From contig FR903535.1 of the NCBI GenBank assembly GCA_000438075.1, positions 12,087-29,653 on the forward strand: a stretch of DNA of 17,567 bases, given 5' to 3'. Below the pieces are notes generated by a model. The model did not search any database. It had not been told where the DNA came from and saw only the letters and a list, made by a program, of their open reading frames with translations. Origin of the DNA: Clostridium sp. CAG:609 (GTDB lineage: Bacteria > Bacillota_I > Bacilli_A > RF39 > UBA660). Positions 7,811 through 14,286 of the stretch are shown here, in pieces. Position 1 is the stretch's first letter. Every line of letters begins with the position of its first letter. The position numbers were made by a program, and so were the translations under genes.

Positions 7811-8102
7811 GCTTTATTGAAAAGTCTCAGGATTTTATAATGTAAAATTTTGATATGTCAAATTTTTAAAAAATGAAAAAGTTGAAAAAGTAAATAAATG
7901 TAAAAATTTAAAATATTTTTAAAAATACTTGATTTTCTAGATAAATACTTGGTAAACCTGAGATTTGATAAAAATACGAACAACGAAAAAACGGGGCAAA
8001 ATTTCAAAAAAACAAAAATTAAAATTTTAAAAATTTAAAATTTTGGTGGACAAATATCTTGGTGAGTATTATAATGAAATTGAGAGTGAAAGGAAGTGTA
8101 TT
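7811..8102. promoter_or_regulatory. Long AT-rich leader/regulatory gap upstream of nrdD
   Basis: No convincing gene lies here. A TATAAT (7836-7841) without a good -35 is the best -10 candidate for nrdD and would give a leader of more than 250 bases. TTTGA-TATG-TCAAA forms a small inverted repeat near 7847-7860. The 9-mer AAATACTTG occurs twice as a direct repeat with 20-base spacing (7923-7931, 7943-7951), which places the copies on one face of the helix. TCTCAGG (7825-7831) and CCTGAGA (7957-7963) are complementary across 125 bases. I see no NrdR box and no FNR or Rex site with correct spacing. AGGA (8091-8094) is the nrdD ribosome binding site. Confidence 0.4.
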
Positions 8103-10424
8103 ATGCCAAAGGCAAATGAAGAAATTTTTGAAACAATCAAAGTAGTTAAAAGAAATGGTTCTAAAGTTGGTTTTAATGGAACCAAGATAGCTATGGCGAT
8201 TAAAAAAGGCTTTGATAGTATCAAAGTAACAAATGAGGATGATGATGAAATATTAAAATATAAATCAAATGACATCCAAAAAGTATATGGACATGTGATA
8301 AAGAGAATTGAAAAAGATTACTCTGATAAAGCAAGTATTAAGATTGAAGATATACAAGATATTATTGAAGATACTTTAAAGAAAGATAAGTATGATGATG
8401 TTTATGAAAGTTTTGCTGAATATAGAGAAAATAGAACAAAAGCTAGAGAAGCATTTACTGATGATAAAAGAAGTCATAAATTTTTAAAAACATTAGAAGG
8501 CTTAGCACTTAAGAGTGCTGCAGAAGATGATGCAAAAAGAGAAAATGGTAATATTGATGGTAACTCAGCAATGGGAACAATGTTACAATTTGGTTCAAAT
8601 GTATCTAAAGAATTTGCAAAAACTTATTTGATGAAGAAAAAGTTTGCAGATGCTCATGATGAGGGATATATTCATATTCATGATATGGATTTTGAAGCTA
8701 TGGGTACAACAACATGTATGCAAATTGATTTGGATAAACTATTTAAAAATGGTTTTTCTACTGGACATGGTCATTTAAGAGAACCAAATGATATAATGAG
8801 TTATTCAGCACTCGCTGCGATAGCTGTTCAATCAAATCAAAATGATCAACATGGTGGTCAAAGTATTCCTGCATTTGATTATTATTTAGCACCAGGTATA
8901 CTTAAAACATTTAAGAAAATGGTTAAAACATCAATTAAAGATTATATTGATTTAGAGGATTTAAATGATTTTATCAATATGAATAGTATTGAAAAAGATA
9001 TAGCAAAAATTAATACAATAGATATAACTGTTGATTATTTTGAAAAATATTATAAAGATTCAGAGTTAATGAAAAGAATGTTTAGTTTAGCTTTAAAGAA
9101 ATCTTTAGAAAAAACAGAAAGAAGAACTTACCAAGCAATGGAAGCATTCGTTCATAATTTAAATACAATGCATTCAAGAGCTGGTGCTCAAGTACCGTTC
9201 TCATCAATTAATTTTGGTACAGATACATCTAGTGAAGGTAGAATGGTTACTAAAAATTATATGCTTGCTAGTGAAGCTGGACTTGGTCATGGTGAAACTC
9301 CGATATTTCCAATTTCAATATTTAAAGTAAAAGAAGGAGTTAATTATAATCCAGGAGATCCTAACTATGATTTATTTAAATTAAGTTTGAGAGTATCTGC
9401 GAAGAGATTATTTCCAAATTGGTCTTTCTTAGATTCATCATTTAATAAACCATATTATAAAGAAGGAGATTTCCGTACTGAAGTAGGTTATATGGGTTGC
9501 CGTACAAGAGTTATTGGAAATGTAGTTGATTCTGATAAACAAATTACACCAGGAAGAGGTAATCTATCATTTACATCAATTAACTTACCAAGACTTGGTA
9601 TTAAACATGGTATTGTTGGTAAGAATGCTTTAGAAAAAGCTGACATGAAAGGCTTTTATGAAGAACTTGATGATTTAATGGAACTTGTTAAAGATCAATT
9701 ACTTGAAAGATATGATATTCAATGCAATAAAAGAGTTTATAATTTTCCATTCTTAATGGGTCAAGGTGTATGGCTTGATAGTGATAAATTAAAACCAAAT
9801 GATAAATTAAAGAAAGTATTAAAACATGGTACACTTTCAATTGGATTTATTGGTTTAGCTGAATGTTTGAAAGCTTTAATTGGTAAACATCATGGAGAAA
9901 GTGAAGAAGCTCAAAAACTTGGTATTAAAATTATTAGCCACATGAGAGAAAAATGTGATGAATATAGCAAAAAATATAATTTAAACTTTACTTGTCTAGC
10001 AACTCCTGCGGAAGGTTTATCTGGAAGATTTGTTAGTATTGATAGAGATATTTATGGTAAGATTCCTGGAGTAACAGATCGTGCTTATTACACAAATTCA
10101 TTTCATGTTCCAGTTTATTACAATATTTCTATTGCCGATAAATTAAGACTTGAAGGAGCATATCATAAATTTACAAATGCTGGTCATATAAGTTATATTG
10201 AACTTGATGGAGATCCATCAGATAATTTGGAAGCATTTGAAAGTGTTGTTAGAATAATGAAAGAAAGTGATATTGGATATGGAGCAATCAACCATCCAGT
10301 AGATAGAGATCCAGTTTGTGGTTATGTCGGAATTATTAAAGATGTATGTCCAAGATGTGGAAGAAAAACTGGTGAACCTGTTAGTGTAGATTTATTAAAA
10401 AGATTAGAAGGAAAGGATAATTAG
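8103..10424 (+). CDS. nrdD: Anaerobic (class III) ribonucleoside-triphosphate reductase, large part without the glycyl-radical segment
   Basis: 773-aa NrdD, which reduces NTPs to dNTPs without oxygen using a glycyl radical. I chose ATG 8103 because AAAGGAAG sits 8 bases upstream; the longer open frame from TTG 8043 has no ribosome binding site. An N-terminal ATP cone (about 9-115, with VVKRNGSKVGFNGTKIAMAI) senses ATP/dATP. The barrel shows NIDGNSAMGTMLQFGSN, GYIHIHDMDF, TTTCMQIDLDKL (C205), FSTGHGHLREP, NLNTMHSRAGAQVPFSSINF and MGCRTRVIGN; these Cys residues are the likely active-site pair. The C-terminus has C739, C749 and C752 of the zinc-binding region, then stops after LLKRLEGKDN. The glycyl-radical loop (RxxGYL) normally following on the same chain is missing and is supplied by the next ORF. 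No activase gene nrdG is present in the window. Confidence 0.93.
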   Translation: MPKANEEIFETIKVVKRNGSKVGFNGTKIAMAIKKGFDSIKVTNEDDDEILKYKSNDIQKVYGHVIKRIEKDYSDKASIKIEDIQDIIEDTLKKDKYDDVYESFAEYRENRTKAREAFTDDKRSHKFLKTLEGLALKSAAEDDAKRENGNIDGNSAMGTMLQFGSNVSKEFAKTYLMKKKFADAHDEGYIHIHDMDFEAMGTTTCMQIDLDKLFKNGFSTGHGHLREPNDIMSYSALAAIAVQSNQNDQHGGQSIPAFDYYLAPGILKTFKKMVKTSIKDYIDLEDLNDFINMNSIEKDIAKINTIDITVDYFEKYYKDSELMKRMFSLALKKSLEKTERRTYQAMEAFVHNLNTMHSRAGAQVPFSSINFGTDTSSEGRMVTKNYMLASEAGLGHGETPIFPISIFKVKEGVNYNPGDPNYDLFKLSLRVSAKRLFPNWSFLDSSFNKPYYKEGDFRTEVGYMGCRTRVIGNVVDSDKQITPGRGNLSFTSINLPRLGIKHGIVGKNALEKADMKGFYEELDDLMELVKDQLLERYDIQCNKRVYNFPFLMGQGVWLDSDKLKPNDKLKKVLKHGTLSIGFIGLAECLKALIGKHHGESEEAQKLGIKIISHMREKCDEYSKKYNLNFTCLATPAEGLSGRFVSIDRDIYGKIPGVTDRAYYTNSFHVPVYYNISIADKLRLEGAYHKFTNAGHISYIELDGDPSDNLEAFESVVRIMKESDIGYGAINHPVDRDPVCGYVGIIKDVCPRCGRKTGEPVSVDLLKRLEGKDN

Positions 10425-10425
10425 T

Positions 10426-10608
10426 ATGAAAGAAGAAATTAAAAAAGAAAAAGTAACTGGTGAAGGAGTTGAATTTGAAAGAATCAGAAGAATTACTGGT
10501 TATTTAGTAGGTACAGTTGATAGATTCAATAATGGAAAAAGAGCAGAAGAACATGATAGAGTTAAACATACTTTTTCTAGTAATGCAAAAGTAAAAGTTC
10601 ATGCTTAA
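10426..10608 (+). CDS. Stand-alone glycyl-radical segment of NrdD (60 aa)
   Basis: This 60-aa protein matches the C-terminal end of class III NrdD: FERIRRITGYLVGTVDRF, then KRAEEHDRVKH. G25 of RRITGYL is the expected radical-bearing glycine. The ATG follows the nrdD TAG by one base and is in another frame. AAGGAAAGGA (about 10408-10417) lies 8-9 bases upstream and could drive coupled re-initiation. In this frame the reading is closed upstream at TAG 10405-10407, so a fusion would need a frameshift within about 15 bases. Two readings remain: a real two-subunit enzyme, comparable in principle to the separate glycyl-radical spare part YfiD/GrcA of pyruvate formate-lyase, or a recent frameshift or sequencing error. 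The clean RBS and near-zero spacing favour the first. Confidence 0.85.
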   Translation: MKEEIKKEKVTGEGVEFERIRRITGYLVGTVDRFNNGKRAEEHDRVKHTFSSNAKVKVHA

Positions 10609-10617
10609 TAAATAGTT

Positions 10618-10646
10618 AAAGACCAATCAATTTGATTGGTCTTTTT
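10618..10646 (+). terminator. Intrinsic terminator of the nrdD operon
   Basis: AAAGACCAATC (10618-10628) pairs with GATTGGTCTTT, with a loop of about five bases, followed by further T residues. It begins nine bases after the stop of the glycyl-radical ORF, so the two-gene unit ends here. Confidence 0.88.
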
Positions 10647-10686
10647 GCTATAAATTTTTAACGCGATTGGCGGTGATTTTTAACAA

Positions 10687-10712
10687 CAAAAAAAGTCTTA
10701 AATAAGACTTAA
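10687..10712 (-). terminator. Intrinsic terminator downstream of tRNA-Arg
   Basis: Read on the minus strand, AAGTCTTA and TAAGACTT (10693-10710) enclose two bases and are followed by a T-run (the A-run at 10687-10692 on the plus strand). It starts about ten bases after the tRNA 3' end. Confidence 0.8.
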
Positions 10713-10721
10713 TTTTTAAAA

Positions 10722-10798
10722 TGGTGTCCTGGGCGAGATTCGAACTCACGACCGATCGCTTAGAAGGCGATTGCTCTATCCAGCTGAGCTACCAGGAC
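10722..10798 (-). tRNA. tRNA-Arg (anticodon TCT), with encoded CCA
   Basis: 77 nt on the minus strand. The acceptor stem GTCCTGG pairs with CCAGGAC, followed by discriminator A and an encoded CCA. The D-arm contains AGCTCAGCTGGATAGAGC. The anticodon stem ATCGC/GCGAT holds the loop CTTCTAA with anticodon TCT (10762-10764). The T-arm contains GAGTTCGAATCTC. It reads AGA, by far the most used arginine codon in the neighbouring genes. It has its own promoter and terminator and lies downstream of gerM on the same strand. Confidence 0.97.
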
Positions 10799-10820
10799 AG
10801 CTTTTTCAACTGATAGATTT

Positions 10821-10849
10821 ATTATAGTATAATTTTTTAGTTAATGCAA
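10821..10849 (-). promoter_or_regulatory. Sigma-A promoter of tRNA-Arg
   Basis: Minus strand TTGCAT (10844-10849), 17-base spacer, TATAAT (10821-10826). Transcription would begin about 15 bases before the mature tRNA 5' end. Confidence 0.82.
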
Positions 10850-10881
10850 GTAGTTTTTGTTACTTTTTATAACTTTTTGTA

Positions 10882-11814
10882 TTAAATAGTTATATTTATC
10901 TCAGGATTATCTAATATTTTGAAGGAAATATCACTGTATCCATATGTATCTCTGATGGATAGAGCAATCGAATACTTGACGGTTTCGGTCATTTCATTAT
11001 TGTTGATATTAGCTATTAAATTATTATTAAAAGATAATTTTATATTGTTTTCTAATATTTCATAATTTGTTAAATTGGTAGATGATGCTAGATAACTTAT
11101 TAAGTTTGTATGATATATTGGAGTACTTTTTAATTCTTTGATTATTATTTCTATTTTTTCTTTATTACTATTTTCTATTTTGGTTATTGGTACATAATAA
11201 TATAAATCATTATGCTTACTTAAATAATAAATTGTTGTTTTTGTTGTATTTTTATATGAATCAATGTTATATAATTTATTTATTCCATATGTTTTATCAA
11301 AAGTATCGGGTAGTTTTATTTTGCTGTTTGGCAAATATACAAGAGGATTTCCTTCGATATTAATTTTGATGTTTTTAATTTCTTTAATTTCAAGTATTGA
11401 ATAAATAATTGCTTCGAGCATATCTTCTTCATTTTCTTTGTCTATATTAATTAGTTCTTTGGTAAAATTAATGGTAAGTGTTCCGTCATCTAGATTTAAA
11501 TCAATTATTTTAGTATTTTCTGGAATGAGTGGTTTAAATCCTTCTTGGATATAACTTGAATTACTTGAATTTTTAGTTAAATAACTAATTATTTCTTTTA
11601 CTTGATTAATTGTGCTATCACTTTTTTTTATTATAGTAGTTCTTGCAACATAATTATTAGTGTCTTTTAAAAATATAGGCATCTCATTTTCCTTGATATA
11701 GTGTAGGTTTTTTGTTGTTTTAAAATCTTTGGTTGGAAAAAAATAAATTATAAGTAATATAAAAAGAGCAAGAGTTGCAACACAGATACGCCTTATGGAA
11801 GATTTTTTTATCAT
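10882..11814 (-). CDS. gerM: GerM-like sporulation/germination protein
   Basis: 310 aa. Residues about 9-26 form one hydrophobic helix (ICVATLALFILLIIYFF) anchoring an extracytoplasmic domain; the lipobox Cys of Bacillus GerM is not seen. Two GerM domains follow. The first (about 70-165) shows IPENTKIIDLNLDDGTLTIN and FTKEL; the second (about 205-305) has the same plan with YEILENNIKLSFNNNLI and TETVKYSIALSIRDT. GerM is needed for sporulation and germination in Bacillus and acts at the engulfment septum. I place the start at ATG 11814: AGGTG lies 6 bases upstream, while the in-frame GTG three codons earlier is part of that ribosome binding site. A TATAAT at 11831-11836 could be its -10, but no good -35 exists because that position falls in the gerE terminator T-run. 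Family confidence is high; the symbol is somewhat less certain. Confidence 0.82.
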   Translation of the reverse strand: MIKKSSIRRICVATLALFILLIIYFFPTKDFKTTKNLHYIKENEMPIFLKDTNNYVARTTIIKKSDSTINQVKEIISYLTKNSSNSSYIQEGFKPLIPENTKIIDLNLDDGTLTINFTKELINIDKENEEDMLEAIIYSILEIKEIKNIKINIEGNPLVYLPNSKIKLPDTFDKTYGINKLYNIDSYKNTTKTTIYYLSKHNDLYYYVPITKIENSNKEKIEIIIKELKSTPIYHTNLISYLASSTNLTNYEILENNIKLSFNNNLIANINNNEMTETVKYSIALSIRDTYGYSDISFKILDNPEINITI

Positions 11815-11846
11815 TTTAAACACCTAATTAATTATATTTAAGTGCA

Positions 11847-11869
11847 TAAAAAAAAAGACCGAAGTCTTT
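11847..11869 (-). terminator. Intrinsic terminator of gerE with UUCG tetraloop
   Basis: On the minus strand AAAGAC-TTCG-GTCTTT (11854-11869) is followed by a long T-run. The stem begins at the last bases of the gerE stop codon. It separates gerE from gerM, which therefore needs its own promoter or read-through. Confidence 0.9.
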
Positions 11870-12077
11870 AATTGATATGCAGTTCTCCGAGTTTTATTAA
11901 TTCGATTATAGCTTGGCTTCTTCCGCAGACTCCAAGTTTTTGAATAGCATTTGATATATGATTGCGGACAGTTTTCTCACTGATATTTAATTTTTGGGCT
12001 ATTTCAAAAGTTGATTTATTTTTAATAAGTAATTCAAATACTTCTTGTTCTCGGTCTGTTAGTATCTTTTTTTTCAT
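11868..12077 (-). CDS. gerE: Spore coat transcription regulator GerE (LuxR-type HTH)
   Basis: 69-aa protein consisting only of the LuxR/GerE helix-turn-helix: LTDREQEVFELLIKNKSTFE, IAQKLNISEKTVRNHISN and AIQKLGVCGRSQAIIELIKL. These resemble Bacillus subtilis GerE (74 aa) along the whole length as I recall it, including the ISEKTVRNHISN recognition helix. GerE acts late in the mother cell, activating and repressing sigma-K-dependent coat genes. A strong RBS (AAGGAG) precedes ATG. A sigma-K-like promoter lies between it and spoIIIAH, and a UUCG terminator follows at once. Being next to spoIIIAH and gerM rather than in its Bacillus context gives a compact sporulation block. Confidence 0.93.
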   Translation of the reverse strand: MKKKILTDREQEVFELLIKNKSTFEIAQKLNISEKTVRNHISNAIQKLGVCGRSQAIIELIKLGELHIN

Positions 12078-12096
12078 TTGTAACTCCTTATAAAAT

Positions 12097-12122
12097 ATAC
12101 TTCATAATATTATATGAAGTAT
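12097..12122. repeat. 10-bp perfect inverted repeat between spoIIIAH and gerE
   Basis: ATACTTCATA (12097-12106) and TATGAAGTAT (12113-12122) enclose ATATTA. The repeat overlaps the proposed sigma-K -10 of gerE. It is all A/T except for two G/C pairs per arm and lacks a strong T-run, so an operator is as likely as a weak spoIIIAH terminator. Confidence 0.6.
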
Positions 12123-12134
12123 TTATAAATATGT
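12108..12134 (-). promoter_or_regulatory. Candidate sigma-K promoter of gerE
   Basis: Minus strand CATATAATA (12108-12116) fits the sigma-K -10 consensus CATANNNTA, with the AC of the short sigma-K -35 16 bases upstream (12133-12134). Bacillus gerE is transcribed by sigma-K, so position and motif agree. In AT-rich DNA the motif is not rare, so the call rests on context. Confidence 0.5.
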
Positions 12135-12629
12135 TTAGGAGTTTGCTTGAAATTTTACTGTAATGTATTTTTGTTTGTCATAAAGTTTTTGAACTTCTCT
12201 GATTATGTTGTTTGCTAATTCTTTGTTATGTTCTTTACTTGCAATAGTAATACTTATTTTATCGTTTTCAATTTTAACAAAATTATCTAGTTTAAATTTT
12301 TCTTCAATTAATTTTTTTATTTTTTCACATTCACTCTTAGAATTATTTAGTGATTGCAAGGCATTATATGCATCATTTTTTTCTTCAATGGTTGCTTTAT
12401 CATCAAGTAAGATGTTTTGATATTCATTCATTTCTTTTAAAACTGATTCATCTTGTTCAACTTGAAGGGCAACAATTACATCTGATTCTTTAACTTCAAC
12501 AACATCTGAGACATCATTTACTCCGGATAATACGGTTAGGCTTTCATCTTTCATTGTTACATAATATATTCCTAGTACTAAAATTAGTGAAAATAAAGTA
12601 ACGAACCATAAATTTTGTTTGTTAATCAT
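12135..12629 (-). CDS. spoIIIAH: Stage III sporulation protein AH (SpoIIIAH)
   Basis: 164-aa mother-cell membrane protein. In Bacillus it forms the channel across the engulfed forespore septum together with SpoIIQ. The N-terminus MINKQNLWFVTLFSLILVLG is the characteristic SpoIIIAH opening, with one membrane helix (about 8-25, ending YYVT). A Glu/Lys-rich helical middle (about 55-115) and a ring-building-motif-like C-terminal domain follow (about 117-164: KISITIASKEHNKELANNII, then KYITVKF). It is shorter than typical members of about 200 residues. GGAGG precedes ATG. It stands alone, not at the end of a spoIIIAA-AH operon, and is first in the minus-strand block spoIIIAH-gerE-gerM. A sigma-E-like promoter lies upstream. 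Confidence 0.88.
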   Translation of the reverse strand: MINKQNLWFVTLFSLILVLGIYYVTMKDESLTVLSGVNDVSDVVEVKESDVIVALQVEQDESVLKEMNEYQNILLDDKATIEEKNDAYNALQSLNNSKSECEKIKKLIEEKFKLDNFVKIENDKISITIASKEHNKELANNIIREVQKLYDKQKYITVKFQANS

Positions 12630-12656
12630 AATTTTTCCTCCATCTAAAGCTATTTA

Positions 12657-12685
12657 ACTATATGAAGGATTTTAATTTATTATTA
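12657..12685 (-). promoter_or_regulatory. Candidate sigma-E promoter of spoIIIAH
   Basis: Minus strand TAATAAT (12679-12685), 14-base spacer, CATATAGT (12657-12664). Against the Bacillus sigma-E consensus KMATATT-N14/15-CATACAMT this is 6 of 7 and 6 of 8. The spoIIIA operon is sigma-E-dependent in Bacillus, and sigE itself lies 3.5 kb away. Confidence 0.55.
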
Positions 12686-12971
12686 CTTATTTAAAGTAAT
12701 TGATTTTTTATATGTTTTTTTTCATCAGTAAGACAAAGTAGTTAATCAGTAGATTTATTATAGTAATTAGTAAGTTTTTTTCTTATTGTGCTAGGTGTAA
12801 TATTCATCAGTATAAAATAAGTTCCATTCCGAATTCAGATGCAAAACAAAAAAATTGGAAGAAAATTGACAAAAAAGACTAAAATTATGTGTTTTTATTC
12901 TAAATTTTGGTACAAAACGGAAAAAATTCGTAATGAGTTTATATAAAATTAAAAAAATATTTGTTAGACCC
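12686..12971. other. Intergenic region between spoIIIAH and ftsA promoters
   Basis: AT-rich with no open frame that looks coding. The 10-mer TTCATCAGTA occurs twice (12721-12730, 12803-12812), and its core ATCAGTA a third time at 12745-12751. AGTAAG and CTTATT could form a weak hairpin around a T-run (about 12770-12786). TTGACA at 12866-12871 has no matching -10 at a usual distance. Confidence 0.4.
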
Positions 12972-13000
12972 TTGCAAGAATATTGATTTTTCGATATAAT
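12972..13000 (+). promoter_or_regulatory. Sigma-A promoter of ftsA-ftsZ
   Basis: TTGCAA (12972-12977), 17-base spacer, TATAAT (12995-13000). Transcription should start near 13007, leaving a short leader with AGGAG before the ftsA ATG. Confidence 0.8.
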
Positions 13001-13029
13001 TAGTTATAAGGTAATAGGAGATGTAGTGC

Positions 13030-14271
13030 ATGCGAAGAATTATTGCTAGTTTAGACATTGGTAATCACACTATAAAACTTGTAGTGGGGGAAATAGTTCG
13101 TAATAAGTTGAATATTTTAGCGTGCGTTGATACTCCATCACGTGGTATCAAAAAAGGATTTGTTATAAATTCTGAAAGTGCCATTGAAGCCTTAGATGAT
13201 GTTTTTAAAAAAGGTGAAGAACAAATTGGACTAAAAATTACAAAAGTAATTGTGAGTGTTCCTGCGAATGACTTAGAATGTTTCTTAAGTGAAGGTTATA
13301 CCTCAGTTAATAATGAGACAGGTTTAGTTGCAAGTAGTGATATAATTAGGTCAATGCAATCTGCAGTTTATAACAAAGTTATGGAAACACGAGAAATTGT
13401 AGCTTTACTTCCCACAAAATTTTTGTTAGATGATAGTATTGTTACAGATTCTCCGTTACATATGCATGCAGAAAAACTAAAGGTTAAAGTTGTAGTTGGA
13501 ACGGTGCCTAAGAAAAATGTTAATGGAATAGTTAAATGTTTAGAAAAACTTGGAGTTACTGTAGTTGATGTAACAATTGGTTCAATGGGTGATTACTATG
13601 AATTTAAAAACAGCAAAAATAGTACTGAAGTTGGAGCAGTGGTCAATATTGGAGCATCAAAGAGTACTGTTGCTATATTTAATAAAGGTATCTTAACTGG
13701 TTGTGAAGTAATAGATATGGGTGGAGATTCTATTGATTATGACCTTGGATATGTTTATAAAATTAATAGAAAAGATGCTATGTATTTAAAAGAATCAATT
13801 GCCTTAGCTGATAAGACGAATGCTAGACCAAGTGAATCAGTAATATTAGAGAATAAAAATGGAGATAAAATTAAGGTTAATCAGTTTGATGCTAGTGAAA
13901 TTGTTATGGGAAGATTAGAAGAATTGTTGAATTTAATAAAAAAACAAATAAATCTCTTAACAAAAAAAGAAATTAGTTATATAATTGTTACAGGGGGAGT
14001 AACAGAAATGGCTGATTTTAAGAATATAGTTAATTATATTTTTAATGATGCTTATGTTGGTAATGTTACAGAAATTGGAGCTAGACATAATAAATTTGCT
14101 ACGTGTGTTGGTTTAATTAAATATTATGATAGCAGGTTAACTTTACGCAATAGAGATTTTTCTATATTCGATATAGAAGAACAAGAAGAATTAAGTGGAA
14201 TACATAAAAAAGTAAATATCAATGAAGATTCTTTATTAGGAAAATTATTTGGTTACTTTTTTGATAACTAG
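13030..14271 (+). CDS. ftsA: Cell division protein FtsA
   Basis: 413-aa actin-like ATPase that tethers FtsZ filaments to the membrane and recruits the divisome. The actin-fold landmarks are phosphate-1 (SLDIGNHTIKLVVGE, about 7-21), the FtsA-specific subdomain following IKKGFVINSE, phosphate-2 (GAVVNIGASKSTVAIF), the DMGGDSID loop and the adenosine motif (IIVTGGVTEM). The C-terminus LLGKLFGYFFDN is the amphipathic membrane-targeting helix. The start has AGGAG nine bases upstream and a consensus promoter. ftsZ follows after 15 bases. Confidence 0.95.
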   Translation: MRRIIASLDIGNHTIKLVVGEIVRNKLNILACVDTPSRGIKKGFVINSESAIEALDDVFKKGEEQIGLKITKVIVSVPANDLECFLSEGYTSVNNETGLVASSDIIRSMQSAVYNKVMETREIVALLPTKFLLDDSIVTDSPLHMHAEKLKVKVVVGTVPKKNVNGIVKCLEKLGVTVVDVTIGSMGDYYEFKNSKNSTEVGAVVNIGASKSTVAIFNKGILTGCEVIDMGGDSIDYDLGYVYKINRKDAMYLKESIALADKTNARPSESVILENKNGDKIKVNQFDASEIVMGRLEELLNLIKKQINLLTKKEISYIIVTGGVTEMADFKNIVNYIFNDAYVGNVTEIGARHNKFATCVGLIKYYDSRLTLRNRDFSIFDIEEQEELSGIHKKVNINEDSLLGKLFGYFFDN

Positions 14272-14286
14272 AGGGAGAATGAGAAT

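Noticed and set aside
7840..8040. Riboswitch or CRISPR-like repeats in the A/T-rich nrdD leader
   Set aside because: Repeated AAATTTTAAA-type strings are low-complexity; no regular repeat-spacer pattern and no recognisable riboswitch core is present.
8043..8102. 20-codon N-terminal extension of nrdD from TTG 8043
   Set aside because: No ribosome binding site precedes the TTG, and ATG 8103 has AAAGGAAG at ideal spacing directly before the conserved ATP-cone region.
10405..10426. Programmed ribosomal frameshift joining nrdD to the glycyl-radical ORF
   Set aside because: No classical slippery heptamer is visible in the short window where the frames could be joined, while a good RBS and ATG are present. 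Not excluded, only less likely.
11815..11823. GTG start for gerM three codons upstream
   Set aside because: This GTG is part of the AGGTG ribosome binding site that serves ATG 11814.
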